Assembly (NCBI GenBank): GCA_029289265.1
Contig: JARFTX010000001.1
Coordinates: forward strand, 209,849-273,848
Source: Gammaproteobacteria bacterium
GTDB lineage: Bacteria > Pseudomonadota > Gammaproteobacteria > Burkholderiales > Rhodocyclaceae
Direction of reading: 5' to 3'
DNA length: 64,000 nucleotides
Shown here in pieces: positions 24,419 to 32,780 of the stretch. The first letter of the stretch is position 1; the number at the start of each line of letters is the position of its first letter. The translations under genes were made by a program, and so were the position numbers. The notes beneath the pieces were generated by a model. The model was not told the DNA's origin and searched no databases. It was given only the letters and a program-made list of their open reading frames with translations.

Positions 24419-24694
24419 GGTCGAGTTGGTTGGGTGTTTACCGTGGATGTCGCGCCCCGCAACAGCCAGCTCAGGACCGGCCGCTAGGTGCTCTCAGCGC
24501 ATCCATTGGGCGCGGGCCGCTCCGGGCCGTTTCCCGATTCGAGAATGCTAGCACAGCGCCTGCCGGGCTCGTCCGCGGGCTGCGATTTCACGTATCATCG
24601 CGGCACGACGCAGGCGGAGGGATGTGCCGCGCGCCCCTCGCTGGGTGTCGCTGCGACTCCGCTGCATTGTACACGACGCACCCATGGAGCCGCT

Positions 24695-24934
24695 ATGCCG
24701 CTGACGCCCGATCTGGTCGAAGAGATCCGGATACTCACCCTCTTCGATCCGTCCACGACCCTTGCCGGCATCAAGGTGCACAGCTCGACAGCCGAGCCGG
24801 CCGCGGTGGTGGCGGCGCGCCGGCTTCATGACAAGGGGTTGGTCACGCTGCCCGATGGCGGCTATCTGACCGAGCGCGGCCAGGAGGCCGCCGAACACGC
24901 CCGCGCGTTGTTCGCGCTGCTCGCCGCGCATTAG
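24695..24934 (+). CDS. TIGR02647-type small conserved protein
   Basis: A 79-residue protein matching, from memory, the conserved hypothetical family TIGR02647 (MPLTPDLVEEIRILTLF, GIKVHSSTAEPAAVVAARRL, GLVTLPDGGYLTERGQEAAEHA). The pattern looks like a compact winged-helix, so DNA binding is possible but unproven. ATG 24695 fits the family start; the frame is open further upstream without similarity. It is monocistronic, between the PII-like gene (divergent) and an MFS gene. Confidence 0.7.
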   Translation: MPLTPDLVEEIRILTLFDPSTTLAGIKVHSSTAEPAAVVAARRLHDKGLVTLPDGGYLTERGQEAAEHARALFALLAAH

Positions 24935-25128
24935 CCGGTCGGCCGCGCGCAGTACGCGCGGCCACTTCGCCGAGCGCGGAGCTTGTCGCGCCGGGTTGGC
25001 TCGGAGGCCCCGATTGGTGCGGTGGCGGGTGCGGGGTCTTCGGCTCGCGTGCCGTCGTATCCCGGGCATTCGCCGTTCAGGCGAGCCGATCTTGCGCCGT
25101 GCGCCGCATTCCGGAATTGCCCGTACTC

Positions 25129-26394
25129 ATGCATCGATCGAATCTTCCTCCGGTCACCGAGCCCGATGAGTCGGGGCTCCTCGACGCCGGGACCCTGCAG
25201 TTTCGACGCGCCAATCTCGCAATGTTCGTCGGTGGCTTCGCGACCTTTGCGATGCTCTACGGCACGCAACCGCTCTTGCCGTTGCTGTCGCGTACCTTCG
25301 AGGTGACCCCGGCCGAAGCGAGCCTGTCGGTGTCGCTCGGCACCGCGGCGCTTGCGCTGATGCTGGTGCCGGCCAGCATCGTCTCCGATCGATTCGGCCG
25401 GCAAGCCCTGATGAAGACGACCTTGGTGCTCGCGGCGGTGATCGCGACCGCATCGGCCTTCGTCACCGATTTCACCCAATTGCTGGTCCTGCGGGCGCTG
25501 CTCGGTGCGGTGCTGGCGGGGCTGCCGGCCGCGGCGATGGCCTGGCTCGGCGAAGAGATCACGCCGAGCGCGCAGGGACAGGCGATGGGGCTCTATATCG
25601 CCGGGAATGCGCTGGGCGGCATGAGCGGGCGATTCATCGCCGCGGCGATCACGGATTTCAGCTCGTGGCGCGTCGCGCTGGCGGCACTCGGGCTCCTCGG
25701 TGCGCTCGCTGCGGCGGTCTTCTGGCGGCAATTGCCGCCGTCGCGGCACTTTAGGCCGCGCGCCGCCGCACCCTCGCGCATCTTCGCCGATATGCGCGTG
25801 ATCTACTCCGACGCCGGCCTGCCGTGGTTGTTCCTGACGGCCTTCCTCATGATGGGTGCCTTCGTCGGCCTCTACAACTTCCTGGGTTTTCGGCTCGAGG
25901 CCCCGCCGTTCTCATTGGGCCAGACCGCGCTCGGGGCGCTCTTCCTGCTCTACCTGCTGGGCACCTGGTCGTCGGCCTGGGCGGGCCGGCTTGCCGACCG
26001 CTTCGGTCGTCGCAACGTGCTCTGGATCATGGTCGTCACCACCGGGGCCGGCCTGGCTGCGACGCTCGCCGACCAGCTTTCGGTGGTGATCGCCGGCGTT
26101 GCGCTCTTCACCTTCGGCTATTTCGGCGCCCATACCACCGCGAGCGGCTGGGTCGGTCGCCGCGCCCAGGAGCGCCGCGCGCTCGCCGCCGCCCTCTACC
26201 TCTGCAGTTATTACTTCGGGGCGAGCGTCATCGGCACTCTCTCGGGCATGGCGTGGAAGGCGGGCGGCTGGACCGGCCTGCTCGCGATGCTCGGAGCCTG
26301 CATCGCCGGTTCGCTGGCACTGGCCTTGTGGCTGCGCCGCATTCCGGCGATTCCTGGCGTTCCGTCGACGCGGGCCGGCTTCTCCGGTCCCTGA
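25129..26394 (+). CDS. MFS transporter (YnfM-like)
   Basis: A 12-helix major facilitator, 421 residues from ATG 25129; a GTG at 25099 would add ten. The first loop has IVSDRFGRQALMKT and the middle loop GRLADRFGRRNVLW, both good MFS motif A. The order of helices and the sequences TQPLLPLLSRTFEV and AAALYLCSYYFGASVIG resemble YnfM-like drug-efflux permeases. Substrate unknown; location is the inner membrane. No Shine-Dalgarno clearly separates the possible starts. It ends 22 bp before a convergent lipoprotein gene. Confidence 0.85.
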   Translation: MHRSNLPPVTEPDESGLLDAGTLQFRRANLAMFVGGFATFAMLYGTQPLLPLLSRTFEVTPAEASLSVSLGTAALALMLVPASIVSDRFGRQALMKTTLVLAAVIATASAFVTDFTQLLVLRALLGAVLAGLPAAAMAWLGEEITPSAQGQAMGLYIAGNALGGMSGRFIAAAITDFSSWRVALAALGLLGALAAAVFWRQLPPSRHFRPRAAAPSRIFADMRVIYSDAGLPWLFLTAFLMMGAFVGLYNFLGFRLEAPPFSLGQTALGALFLLYLLGTWSSAWAGRLADRFGRRNVLWIMVVTTGAGLAATLADQLSVVIAGVALFTFGYFGAHTTASGWVGRRAQERRALAAALYLCSYYFGASVIGTLSGMAWKAGGWTGLLAMLGACIAGSLALALWLRRIPAIPGVPSTRAGFSGP

Positions 26395-26416
26395 AGCGCG
26401 GTCGCGGCCCGGAACG

Positions 26417-26680
26417 TCAGCGAATGTTTTCGGCGTGGAACACGACGACCTGGTCGGATACGAAGCTCACGCTGATGTAGCGTCGCTCGCTACCCCATGT
26501 GCAGGTGCGCATCACCAGCACGTCGCTGCACTGCGTCGGCGCGCCGAGGATGGCTTTGACCTCCTCGTAGCGCATGCCGACGCGCAGTCGGTCGTAGTTT
26601 TCCATCGTCACCTGGGTGCAGGCAGAGAGCACCACGGTCGCGAGGGCGACGGCGCAGAACCGGATCATCGCGCCCGTCAT
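26417..26680 (-). CDS. Small BamE-like lipoprotein
   Basis: An 87-residue lipoprotein precursor. The signal peptide ends in the lipobox LSAC, with lipidated Cys21. The mature part (ENYDRLRVGMRYEEVKAILGAP, then TWGSERRYISVSFVSDQVV) has the short beta-alpha fold of SmpA/BamE-like proteins (DUF3862 type). Position +2 is Thr rather than Asp, so outer-membrane sorting is expected. ATG 26680 overlaps the stop of the FMN reductase gene (ATGA). An internal Met (MIRF) four codons later would also give a normal signal peptide. Function unknown. Confidence 0.75.
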   Translation of the reverse strand: MTGAMIRFCAVALATVVLSACTQVTMENYDRLRVGMRYEEVKAILGAPTQCSDVLVMRTCTWGSERRYISVSFVSDQVVVFHAENIR

Positions 26681-27264
26681 CCCTGCAACCGCTGCGCAAG
26701 CCGGACGACCGCGGCGCCGACGCCTTCAGCCGCCTTGCGCAGCCGCTCGTCGGTGAGCGCGCCGGCCGCGTCGAAAGCCTTGTCGGCGTGCGGGATGCCG
26801 ATCTGCTCGGGGGCGAGCAGAAAGCCGAGGTTCGACAGGTACTGGCGAGTGTGCTGAAGCGCGCGGATGCCGCCCAATGCTCCGGGTGAAGCCGAGGCGA
26901 TGCCCGCCGGCTTGCCGCGCACGTGGATCGTGCCGGGGCGCCCCGAGCCGTCGGGCAGCGGCCGCGACAGCCAGTCCAGCGTGTTCTTCACCAGTGGCGG
27001 AAAGAACCCGTTGTACTCCGGTGTCGCGAGCAGAAAGCCGTCGTGCGCGGCAAAGAGTCCCTGCAGCCGGGCCGCGGCGGGCGGCAGCCCCTCGGTCTCT
27101 TCGAGATCGCCATGGTAGAGCGGCATGGGATGATCGTTGGGCTCGAACACGCTGACCTCGGCGCCCGCCTGCTCGGCGCCGGCGATCATCACGCGCAGCA
27201 GGCGCCGATTGTGCGAAGCCCGGCGCGCGCTGCCGGGCATGGCGAGAATACGGACGGTCGGCAT
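26677..27264 (-). CDS. NAD(P)H-dependent FMN reductase
   Basis: A 195-residue flavodoxin-fold reductase. FMN-phosphate loop PGSARRASHNRRLL (about 8-21), the ring-binding ATPEYNGFFPPLVKNTLDWLS (split about 78-98) and SASPGALGG are visible. Family members reduce quinones, azo dyes or chromate using NAD(P)H. The start is ATG 27264 with gaggag 8 bp upstream; an earlier ATG (27282) lacks this. It is coupled downstream to a small lipoprotein gene. Confidence 0.88.
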   Translation of the reverse strand: MPTVRILAMPGSARRASHNRRLLRVMIAGAEQAGAEVSVFEPNDHPMPLYHGDLEETEGLPPAAARLQGLFAAHDGFLLATPEYNGFFPPLVKNTLDWLSRPLPDGSGRPGTIHVRGKPAGIASASPGALGGIRALQHTRQYLSNLGFLLAPEQIGIPHADKAFDAAGALTDERLRKAAEGVGAAVVRLAQRLQG

Positions 27265-27423
27265 CGGCAATCTCCTCGGCATGGAACAGACAGCTTACCG
27301 CGTTGCCGGCCCGTGTGCAGCCGCGCGTGAGGGGTCGAGGCTGTCGGTGCCCGGCGTGCAAGGACTTTGGTGGAGCACTATCATTGCGAAAAAGCCTGCG
27401 ATAGAAATAGGAGTCACCCCGAC

Positions 27424-28647
27424 ATGGCAGCATCCGGCGCCCCGTCGCGCGACCTCGGCATCATAGCCGTGGTCGGCTTCGCGCACGGCACCTCGCACTT
27501 CTTCCACCTGCTGTTGCCGGCACTCTATCCGTGGCTGATGCCCGAGTTCGACCTGAGCTTCGCGCGCATCGGCCTGACGATGACTGCATTCTTCGTCGTG
27601 TCGGGTGTCGGCCAGGCGGTCGCCGGCTTTGCGGTGGACCGCTTCGGCGCGCGCCAGGTGCTGCTCGCGGGTGTCGGCCTGCTCGGGGCCGGCGCCCTGG
27701 TCCTCGCCGCAGCGAATGGCTTTCCCGCGCTGATGCTGGCCGCGGTGCTCGCGGGGCTCGGCAACGCAGTGTTCCACCCGGCCGATTTCAGCATTCTCAA
27801 TCGCCACGTGTCGCAACGCCGGCTCGGACATGCGTTCTCGGTGCATGGACTGTCCGGCTATCTCGGCTGGGCGCTGGCGCCGGTCTTCCTTGCCGGGCTT
27901 GCGGCCTGGGGCGGCTGGCGGGTGGCTGCGCTCGGCGCGGCAGGGCTTGCGGCGGCGAGCCTGATCGCACTGATTGCCGGCCGGCGCTGGTTGCCGGATG
28001 CGCCGACACACAGCGAGGACGGGCAGGTCCGCACGTCCTCGTTCGAGTTCCTGAAGGTCGGGGCGGTGTGGCTGTGTTTTCTGTTTTTCTTCTTCCTGAC
28101 ACTTGCCTTCGGTGCCTTCCAGGGGTTCGGCGTGCCGCTGTTGCAGGCGCACTTCGGACTGAGCCTGCCGCTCGCGGCCACCGGACTCACGACCTTCCTG
28201 CTTGCCGGCGCGGGTGGGATGGTGATCGGCGGCATCCTGGCGAGCCGCAGCGCTGGCCACGAGAATCTGATTGCGATCTTTCTTGCCTTGGCTGCTGGAA
28301 TCGCGGTGCTGCTCGCACTCGGACTCGTGCCGGGTTGGGCGGCGGTGCCGGCGTTCGGCGCGATCGGCCTGTGCACCGGCATGGCCGGACCCTCGCGCGA
28401 CATCCTGGTGCGGCGCGCCGCAGCGGCGCGCTTCGGCGCCGCGGCCTATGGCCGCATCTACGGGCTGGTTTACTCGGGCCTCGACGCCGGGCTCGCACTT
28501 TCGCCGCTGGTGTTCGGCCCGCTGATGGATGTCGGCGCCTTTGCAACCGTGCTTGCGATCATCGCCGTGCTCAAGATTCTGGCCGTGGCCGCGGCGGTTG
28601 CTGCTTCGCGCAGCTCATTGCCGGCAGCGCGTCCTGTGACGATTTGA
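27424..28647 (+). CDS. MFS transporter (Fsr-like)
   Basis: A 407-residue major facilitator with 12 helices. The N-terminal VVGFAHGTSHFFHLLLPALYP (14-34), the loop AVDRFGARQVLL and the segment LGNAVFHPADFSILNRHVSQ resemble the Fsr (fosmidomycin-resistance) branch of MFS carriers. Substrate unknown. Start ATG 27424 has ataggag 8 bp upstream. A 5-bp inverted repeat CTATC/GATAG (near 27378-27405) lies just before it. It is convergent with the chromate-transporter operon, separated by 152 bp containing a GCCCGC/GCGGGC stem. Confidence 0.85.
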   Translation: MAASGAPSRDLGIIAVVGFAHGTSHFFHLLLPALYPWLMPEFDLSFARIGLTMTAFFVVSGVGQAVAGFAVDRFGARQVLLAGVGLLGAGALVLAAANGFPALMLAAVLAGLGNAVFHPADFSILNRHVSQRRLGHAFSVHGLSGYLGWALAPVFLAGLAAWGGWRVAALGAAGLAAASLIALIAGRRWLPDAPTHSEDGQVRTSSFEFLKVGAVWLCFLFFFFLTLAFGAFQGFGVPLLQAHFGLSLPLAATGLTTFLLAGAGGMVIGGILASRSAGHENLIAIFLALAAGIAVLLALGLVPGWAAVPAFGAIGLCTGMAGPSRDILVRRAAAARFGAAAYGRIYGLVYSGLDAGLALSPLVFGPLMDVGAFATVLAIIAVLKILAVAAAVAASRSSLPAARPVTI

Positions 28648-28799
28648 GAGAAGGCGTGCCCGCTGTGCGCGGGCGAAGGGCGCGTGGGGGTTCTTCCGAG
28701 CCTGCCGCATCGCGGCACCTCGTTTGCACTTGCACGTCCGGATCGCCGATGCAGGCCGGCTCGGTCGGGCAGGCGCGCCGCCCGGACGCATGGCGTGGC

Positions 28800-29351
28800 C
28801 TACACCCAACCCATTGCGCCGACCGCCGCGCCGACCGCAATCAGCCAGATCGGTGCGAGCCGCGTCGCGAGCATCGCCCAGACGGTCAGGGCGATCAGCG
28901 CGATGGCCCCGAGCCGATGGTCGGGTTCGCGCACGAAGGGCAGGGCGAGGAGCCATCCGGCGGTAAACAGCAGCGCGATCGTCATCGGCGCGAGCCCGGC
29001 GGTAAAGGCCCGCACGCCCGGTGTCTCGCGGCGCTTGCTGCCCCACCGGCTCACCCCGAGCGAGAGCAGGGTCGAAGGCAGCAAAATGCCCACCAGGGCC
29101 GCGGCGGCGCCGAGCCAGCCGGCCACCTGGAAGCCCAGCACCGGAACGAACAGCACGTTGGGGCCCGGCGCGGCCTGCGCGAGCGCGATTGCGGTGGTGA
29201 ACTCGGCGTCCTCGAGCCAGCCGCGCTGGCCGACGAGATAGCGGTGCATCTCGGGCGCGGTCGACATCGCCCCGCCGATGGAGAGCAGGGACAGCATCAG
29301 AAAGCGCAGAAAGAAATCCGGCAGATCGGCCAGGACGAAAGCGGAAGTCAT
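28800..29351 (-). CDS. chrA: Chromate transporter, half-size subunit 2
   Basis: A 183-residue CHR-family membrane protein, half the size of classic two-domain ChrA. Six hydrophobic segments are visible, with SIGGAMSTAPEMHRYLV and the CHR signature ALAQAAPGPNVLFVPVLGF. It pairs with the half-size gene just upstream, and its ATG 29351 overlaps that stop (ATGA). Split CHR proteins work as pairs with opposite topology to export chromate in known cases. Here, co-transcription with purine and nucleotide genes leaves the real substrate open. Confidence 0.87.
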   Translation of the reverse strand: MTSAFVLADLPDFFLRFLMLSLLSIGGAMSTAPEMHRYLVGQRGWLEDAEFTTAIALAQAAPGPNVLFVPVLGFQVAGWLGAAAALVGILLPSTLLSLGVSRWGSKRRETPGVRAFTAGLAPMTIALLFTAGWLLALPFVREPDHRLGAIALIALTVWAMLATRLAPIWLIAVGAAVGAMGWV

Positions 29352-29929
29352 CGCGTGAGCCCGGTCCTCGCGATGCGCCAGCGCGCCCATGACCAGCCGG
29401 CGAGTCCGAGCGAGGGGACGACCCACAGCAGGGGCAGGCGCAGGACCCCGACGAGCACGAGCGTCACCAGCGCGAGCAGCGCGCAGGCGATCGGCCCCAT
29501 GGGATTCGCGCGCAGTGCCCCGACCAGCTTGAACGACATCGCGATCATCAGTCCGGCTGCAACCGCGCCCATGCCGCGCAGCGCGCCGGCCACCTGGGGG
29601 TGGTCGGCGAACTGGTTATAGCCTGCGGCGAGCGCGATCACGATGAGGAGCGGCCCGAGCACCATGCCGGTGAGCGCCGCGAGCGCCCCGCGCCAACCGA
29701 AGAAGCGGTCGCCGAGCATCAGCGACAGATTCACGACGTTGGGGCCGGGCAGCAGTTGGGCGAGCGAGTAGGCCTCGACGAACTCTTCGCGAGTGAGCCA
29801 GCCCTTGCGATCGACGAGTTCGCGTTGGGCCACCGCCAGCACCCCGCCGAAACCTTGCAGCGCGAGAATGGAAAAGGTGAGGAACAGATCCAGTGGGGAG
29901 CGCGGGACGCGCTTTGTGGAGGGGGTCAT
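29348..29929 (-). CDS. chrA: Chromate transporter, half-size subunit 1
   Basis: A 193-residue CHR-domain membrane protein with the motifs LQGFGGVLAVAQRELVDRKG (about 24-43), the signature SLAQLLPGPNVVNLSLMLG and hydrophobic helices to the end (LRLPLLWVVPSLGLAGWSWA). Its ATG 29929 overlaps the guanine deaminase stop, and its stop overlaps the next chrA start, so four genes (NUDIX, guaD, chrA, chrA) are one translationally linked operon. Confidence 0.87.
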   Translation of the reverse strand: MTPSTKRVPRSPLDLFLTFSILALQGFGGVLAVAQRELVDRKGWLTREEFVEAYSLAQLLPGPNVVNLSLMLGDRFFGWRGALAALTGMVLGPLLIVIALAAGYNQFADHPQVAGALRGMGAVAAGLMIAMSFKLVGALRANPMGPIACALLALVTLVLVGVLRLPLLWVVPSLGLAGWSWARWRIARTGLTR

Positions 29930-31269
29930 GAGCTCCCGCCGCCGTCGCGGGACCAGGCCGGTTCGCCCAGCAGGTAGGTCTCCGCGACGGCCCGGTCGTC
30001 GCCCAGGGTCATCAACGCGAAGAGCCGCTCCTCCAGAGAGGTTGCGGCCGCGAGACGGCGCGCGAGGAGCGGCGTCGCCTGCGGGTCGAGGACGACGAAG
30101 TCGGCCTCCTTGCCGGGCTCGAAGTTGCCGATGCGCGCATCCAGGTACAGGCTGCGCGCGCCGCCCAAGGTGCCGAGATAGAAGCCGTCGTGCGCCGTCA
30201 GGGCCTGACCGTTGAGACGCAAGACCTTGTACGCGTCGGCGAGGGTGCGCAGCAGCGACGGGCTGGTGCCGGCGCCGATGTCGGTGCCGAGGCCGACGCG
30301 CACGCCGAAGGCGCGAGCGCGCTCGAGGTCGAACAGTCCCGAGCCGAGGAACAGGTTGGAACTCGGGCAGAAGCTCATCGCAGCCCCGGTCGCGGCCATA
30401 CGAGAGCGATCGGCATCGTCGAGCCAGAGGCAGTGCGCGAAGACCGCGCGCGCGCCGAGTTGCCCGTGGCGATCGTAGATGTCGAGATAGCTGCGGGCGC
30501 CGGGGTAGAGCTCGGACGCCCAGGCGGTCTCCGCGCGCGTCTCGGCGAGATGGGATTGCAGGTAGACCCCGGGGTGATCGGCGAACAGGCGGCCGGCGAG
30601 CTCCATCTGCGCAGGGGTCGAGGTCGGCGCGAATCGAGGCGTCACGGCATAGGCGAGTCTGTCGACGCCGTGCCAGCGCTCGATCAGCGCGAGGGAATCG
30701 GTATAGCTGGAGGTGGCATCGTCGCGCAGATAGTCCGGGCAGTTGCGGTCCATCATCACCTTGCCGGTGATGAGTCGCATGCGCCGCTCGCGCGCCGAGG
30801 CGAAGAGCGCATCGACCGAGACGGGCTGCGCGCTGGCGAAGGCGAGCACGGTGGTCGTGCCGTTGCGCAGCAGCTCGTCGCAGTAGAAGGCTGCGACCTC
30901 GGCAGCATGGCGGGCGTCGGAAAAAGCGCGTTCGGCGGGATAGGTGTGGTGCGTGAGCCAGTCGAGGAGCGAGTTGCCGTCGCTCGCGATGATGTCCGTC
31001 TGGACGTAGTGGCTGTGGGTGTCCACGAAGCCGGGGACGATGAGGCGACCGCTGTGGTCGTGATGGGTGACGTCCGCGGGCAACTTCGGAAGGATCTGGG
31101 TGGCGGGACCGCATTCGGCGACCCGCCCATCGCGCACCAGCAGCAAGCCGTCCTCGAAATGTTCGAAGGCGCGTGGCCCGGCTGCAGCCGGATCGTCCAC
31201 GTAGTGAAGAATCGACGCGCGAAACGCCGCGAGCGTCGATGTCGCACGGCCGCTCGTCTCGCGCACCAT
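29926..31269 (-). CDS. guaD: Guanine deaminase
   Basis: A 447-residue amidohydrolase converting guanine to xanthine and ammonia in purine salvage. Zinc-site motifs run in order: PGFVDTHSHYVQTDI, QSHLAETRAET, FAHCLWLDD and GLGTDIGAGTSPSLLRT. The guanine-deaminase marker NCPDYLRD is present. ATG 31269 follows the NUDIX stop by 4 bp. The frame is open further upstream but lacks family similarity. It is coupled to a half-size chrA gene downstream (ATGA). Confidence 0.93.
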   Translation of the reverse strand: MVRETSGRATSTLAAFRASILHYVDDPAAAGPRAFEHFEDGLLLVRDGRVAECGPATQILPKLPADVTHHDHSGRLIVPGFVDTHSHYVQTDIIASDGNSLLDWLTHHTYPAERAFSDARHAAEVAAFYCDELLRNGTTTVLAFASAQPVSVDALFASARERRMRLITGKVMMDRNCPDYLRDDATSSYTDSLALIERWHGVDRLAYAVTPRFAPTSTPAQMELAGRLFADHPGVYLQSHLAETRAETAWASELYPGARSYLDIYDRHGQLGARAVFAHCLWLDDADRSRMAATGAAMSFCPSSNLFLGSGLFDLERARAFGVRVGLGTDIGAGTSPSLLRTLADAYKVLRLNGQALTAHDGFYLGTLGGARSLYLDARIGNFEPGKEADFVVLDPQATPLLARRLAAATSLEERLFALMTLGDDRAVAETYLLGEPAWSRDGGGSS

Positions 31270-31273
31270 CGAG

Positions 31274-31837
31274 TCAGGTCCGAGCCGCCGTCGAGCGCGG
31301 CAGGACTGCGGGTTCCAGGTCGCAGGTGTGGAAGGCGAAGCGTCCCGCCCGACGGTCCGCGAAGAAATGCCTGAGGGTGAGGCCGATCGTGCGAAAGGCA
31401 ATCTCGTCCCAAGGGATCTCGTCTTCGCCGAACAAGGCCACTTCGAGTGATTCTTCGCCTGGCCGGAAGTCGAGGTCGATCAGGTCCGCCAAATGCACGA
31501 TATGCACCTGGCTGATGTGCGGCACATTGATGAGCGTGAACATCTCTCCGACCACGATGCGGGCGCACGCTTCTTCGAGTGTCTCCCGCGCCGCGCCCGC
31601 GGCCGTCGTCTCGGCGTTTTCCATGAACCCAGCCGGCAGCGTCCAGTACCCGAGCCGCGGCTCGATCGCCCGCCGGCACAACAGGATGCGGTCGCCCCAG
31701 CGCGGAATCGCGCCGACCACGACTTTGGGATTCTGATAATGGATCGTGCCGCAGGCGTCACAGACGTGGCGCGGCAACGCATCGCCCGGCGGAATGCGGA
31801 AGTCGACCCGTGCGCCGCAGTTCGAGCAGAAATTCAT
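31274..31837 (-). CDS. NUDIX hydrolase with zinc ribbon
   Basis: A 187-residue NUDIX enzyme with an N-terminal zinc ribbon (CSNCG at 4-8, CDACG about 27-31). The NUDIX box reads GFMENAETTAAGAARETLEEACA (split; the key REXXEE is intact). It is similar to NrdM/NADH-pyrophosphatase-like enzymes that cleave nucleoside diphosphate derivatives. First gene of the operon with guaD and the paired chrA. ATG 31837 is the homology-based start; a promoter is not obvious. Confidence 0.87.
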   Translation of the reverse strand: MNFCSNCGARVDFRIPPGDALPRHVCDACGTIHYQNPKVVVGAIPRWGDRILLCRRAIEPRLGYWTLPAGFMENAETTAAGAARETLEEACARIVVGEMFTLINVPHISQVHIVHLADLIDLDFRPGEESLEVALFGEDEIPWDEIAFRTIGLTLRHFFADRRAGRFAFHTCDLEPAVLPRSTAART

Positions 31838-32047
31838 CGGATGTCGGGCGTGAACGCGATGCGAAGATTCTAGCCCGCATTTCGCATGCCGTCGCGTCGC
31901 GCGGGCGGGCGTCGCAGGCATCAGCCCGGGCGCATTCCACACGGCTCCGCAGCCACGGTCCGGAACGGGGAATCGCGATGCGCACAGGCGACACGTGCGG
32001 GTGCGCGCAGCGGTAACATTGGGCATTCGAGAAAGGGGGAGGGAGCC

Positions 32048-32653
32048 ATGATCGCGGACGAGAGTCGCTTCAACGATGCCATTGCGCGCTTCGATGCCGC
32101 CAATGCCGAGGATCCGAACCAGGAGATCGTCGACGGCGTGGCGTGGCCGCGCGAGCTGCTCTACGCACAGCGCATGAGCGAGATGCTCGAACGCTTCGAT
32201 CCGGAGGCGCCCGAGTCGGTGCGGCTTGCCGTGAGGGCGCAGCACATCCAGCGTTGGAAGACGCCGCGCGAGAGCTACCCGATGGACCGGCAGGGCTATC
32301 TGCAGTGGCGCACCGGACTGTATGCCTTCCATGCCGACACCGCGGCACGGCTGATGCGCGAGGCGGGTTACGACGATGAGATGATCGAGCGGGTCAAGGC
32401 GGCCGTCGGCAAGAAGGGCCTCAAGCTCAATCCCGAGACCCAGTTGCTCGAGGATGTCGTGGATCTCGTCTTCATCGAGCACTACATGTCGGGCTTTGCG
32501 GGCCGCCATGCCGATTATGATGAGGAAAAATGGCTCGGCATCATTCGCAAGACCTGGCAGAAGATGTCGTCCCGGGCGAGGGAGTTCGCGTTGTCGGGGG
32601 CCATCCGCTTGCCCGAGCCGCTTGTCCCGCTGATCCTGAAGGCGATCGGCTGA
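32048..32653 (+). CDS. DUF4202 protein
   Basis: A 201-residue cytosolic protein of DUF4202. Its conserved segments are RFNDAIARFDAANAEDPN (7-24), YAQRMSEMLERF, LAVRAQHIQRWKTPRESYPM and DVVDLVFIEHYMSGFA. The many conserved His, Glu and Asp resemble an HD-type helical fold that may bind a metal, but no activity is known to me. The start has ggggagggagcc just before ATG 32048. It is monocistronic. Confidence 0.85.
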   Translation: MIADESRFNDAIARFDAANAEDPNQEIVDGVAWPRELLYAQRMSEMLERFDPEAPESVRLAVRAQHIQRWKTPRESYPMDRQGYLQWRTGLYAFHADTAARLMREAGYDDEMIERVKAAVGKKGLKLNPETQLLEDVVDLVFIEHYMSGFAGRHADYDEEKWLGIIRKTWQKMSSRAREFALSGAIRLPEPLVPLILKAIG

Positions 32654-32780
32654 CCGCACGCGGGGCGATCACTGCCGCTGGCGCGCTGGGCGAGGGCGCG
32701 CTAAAGTAACCGGCAGGCCGGCGGCAGGATATGCCGAGAGTGATAGTGATAACGACTTCGAGGCGCATCTCCGTTGGCCA

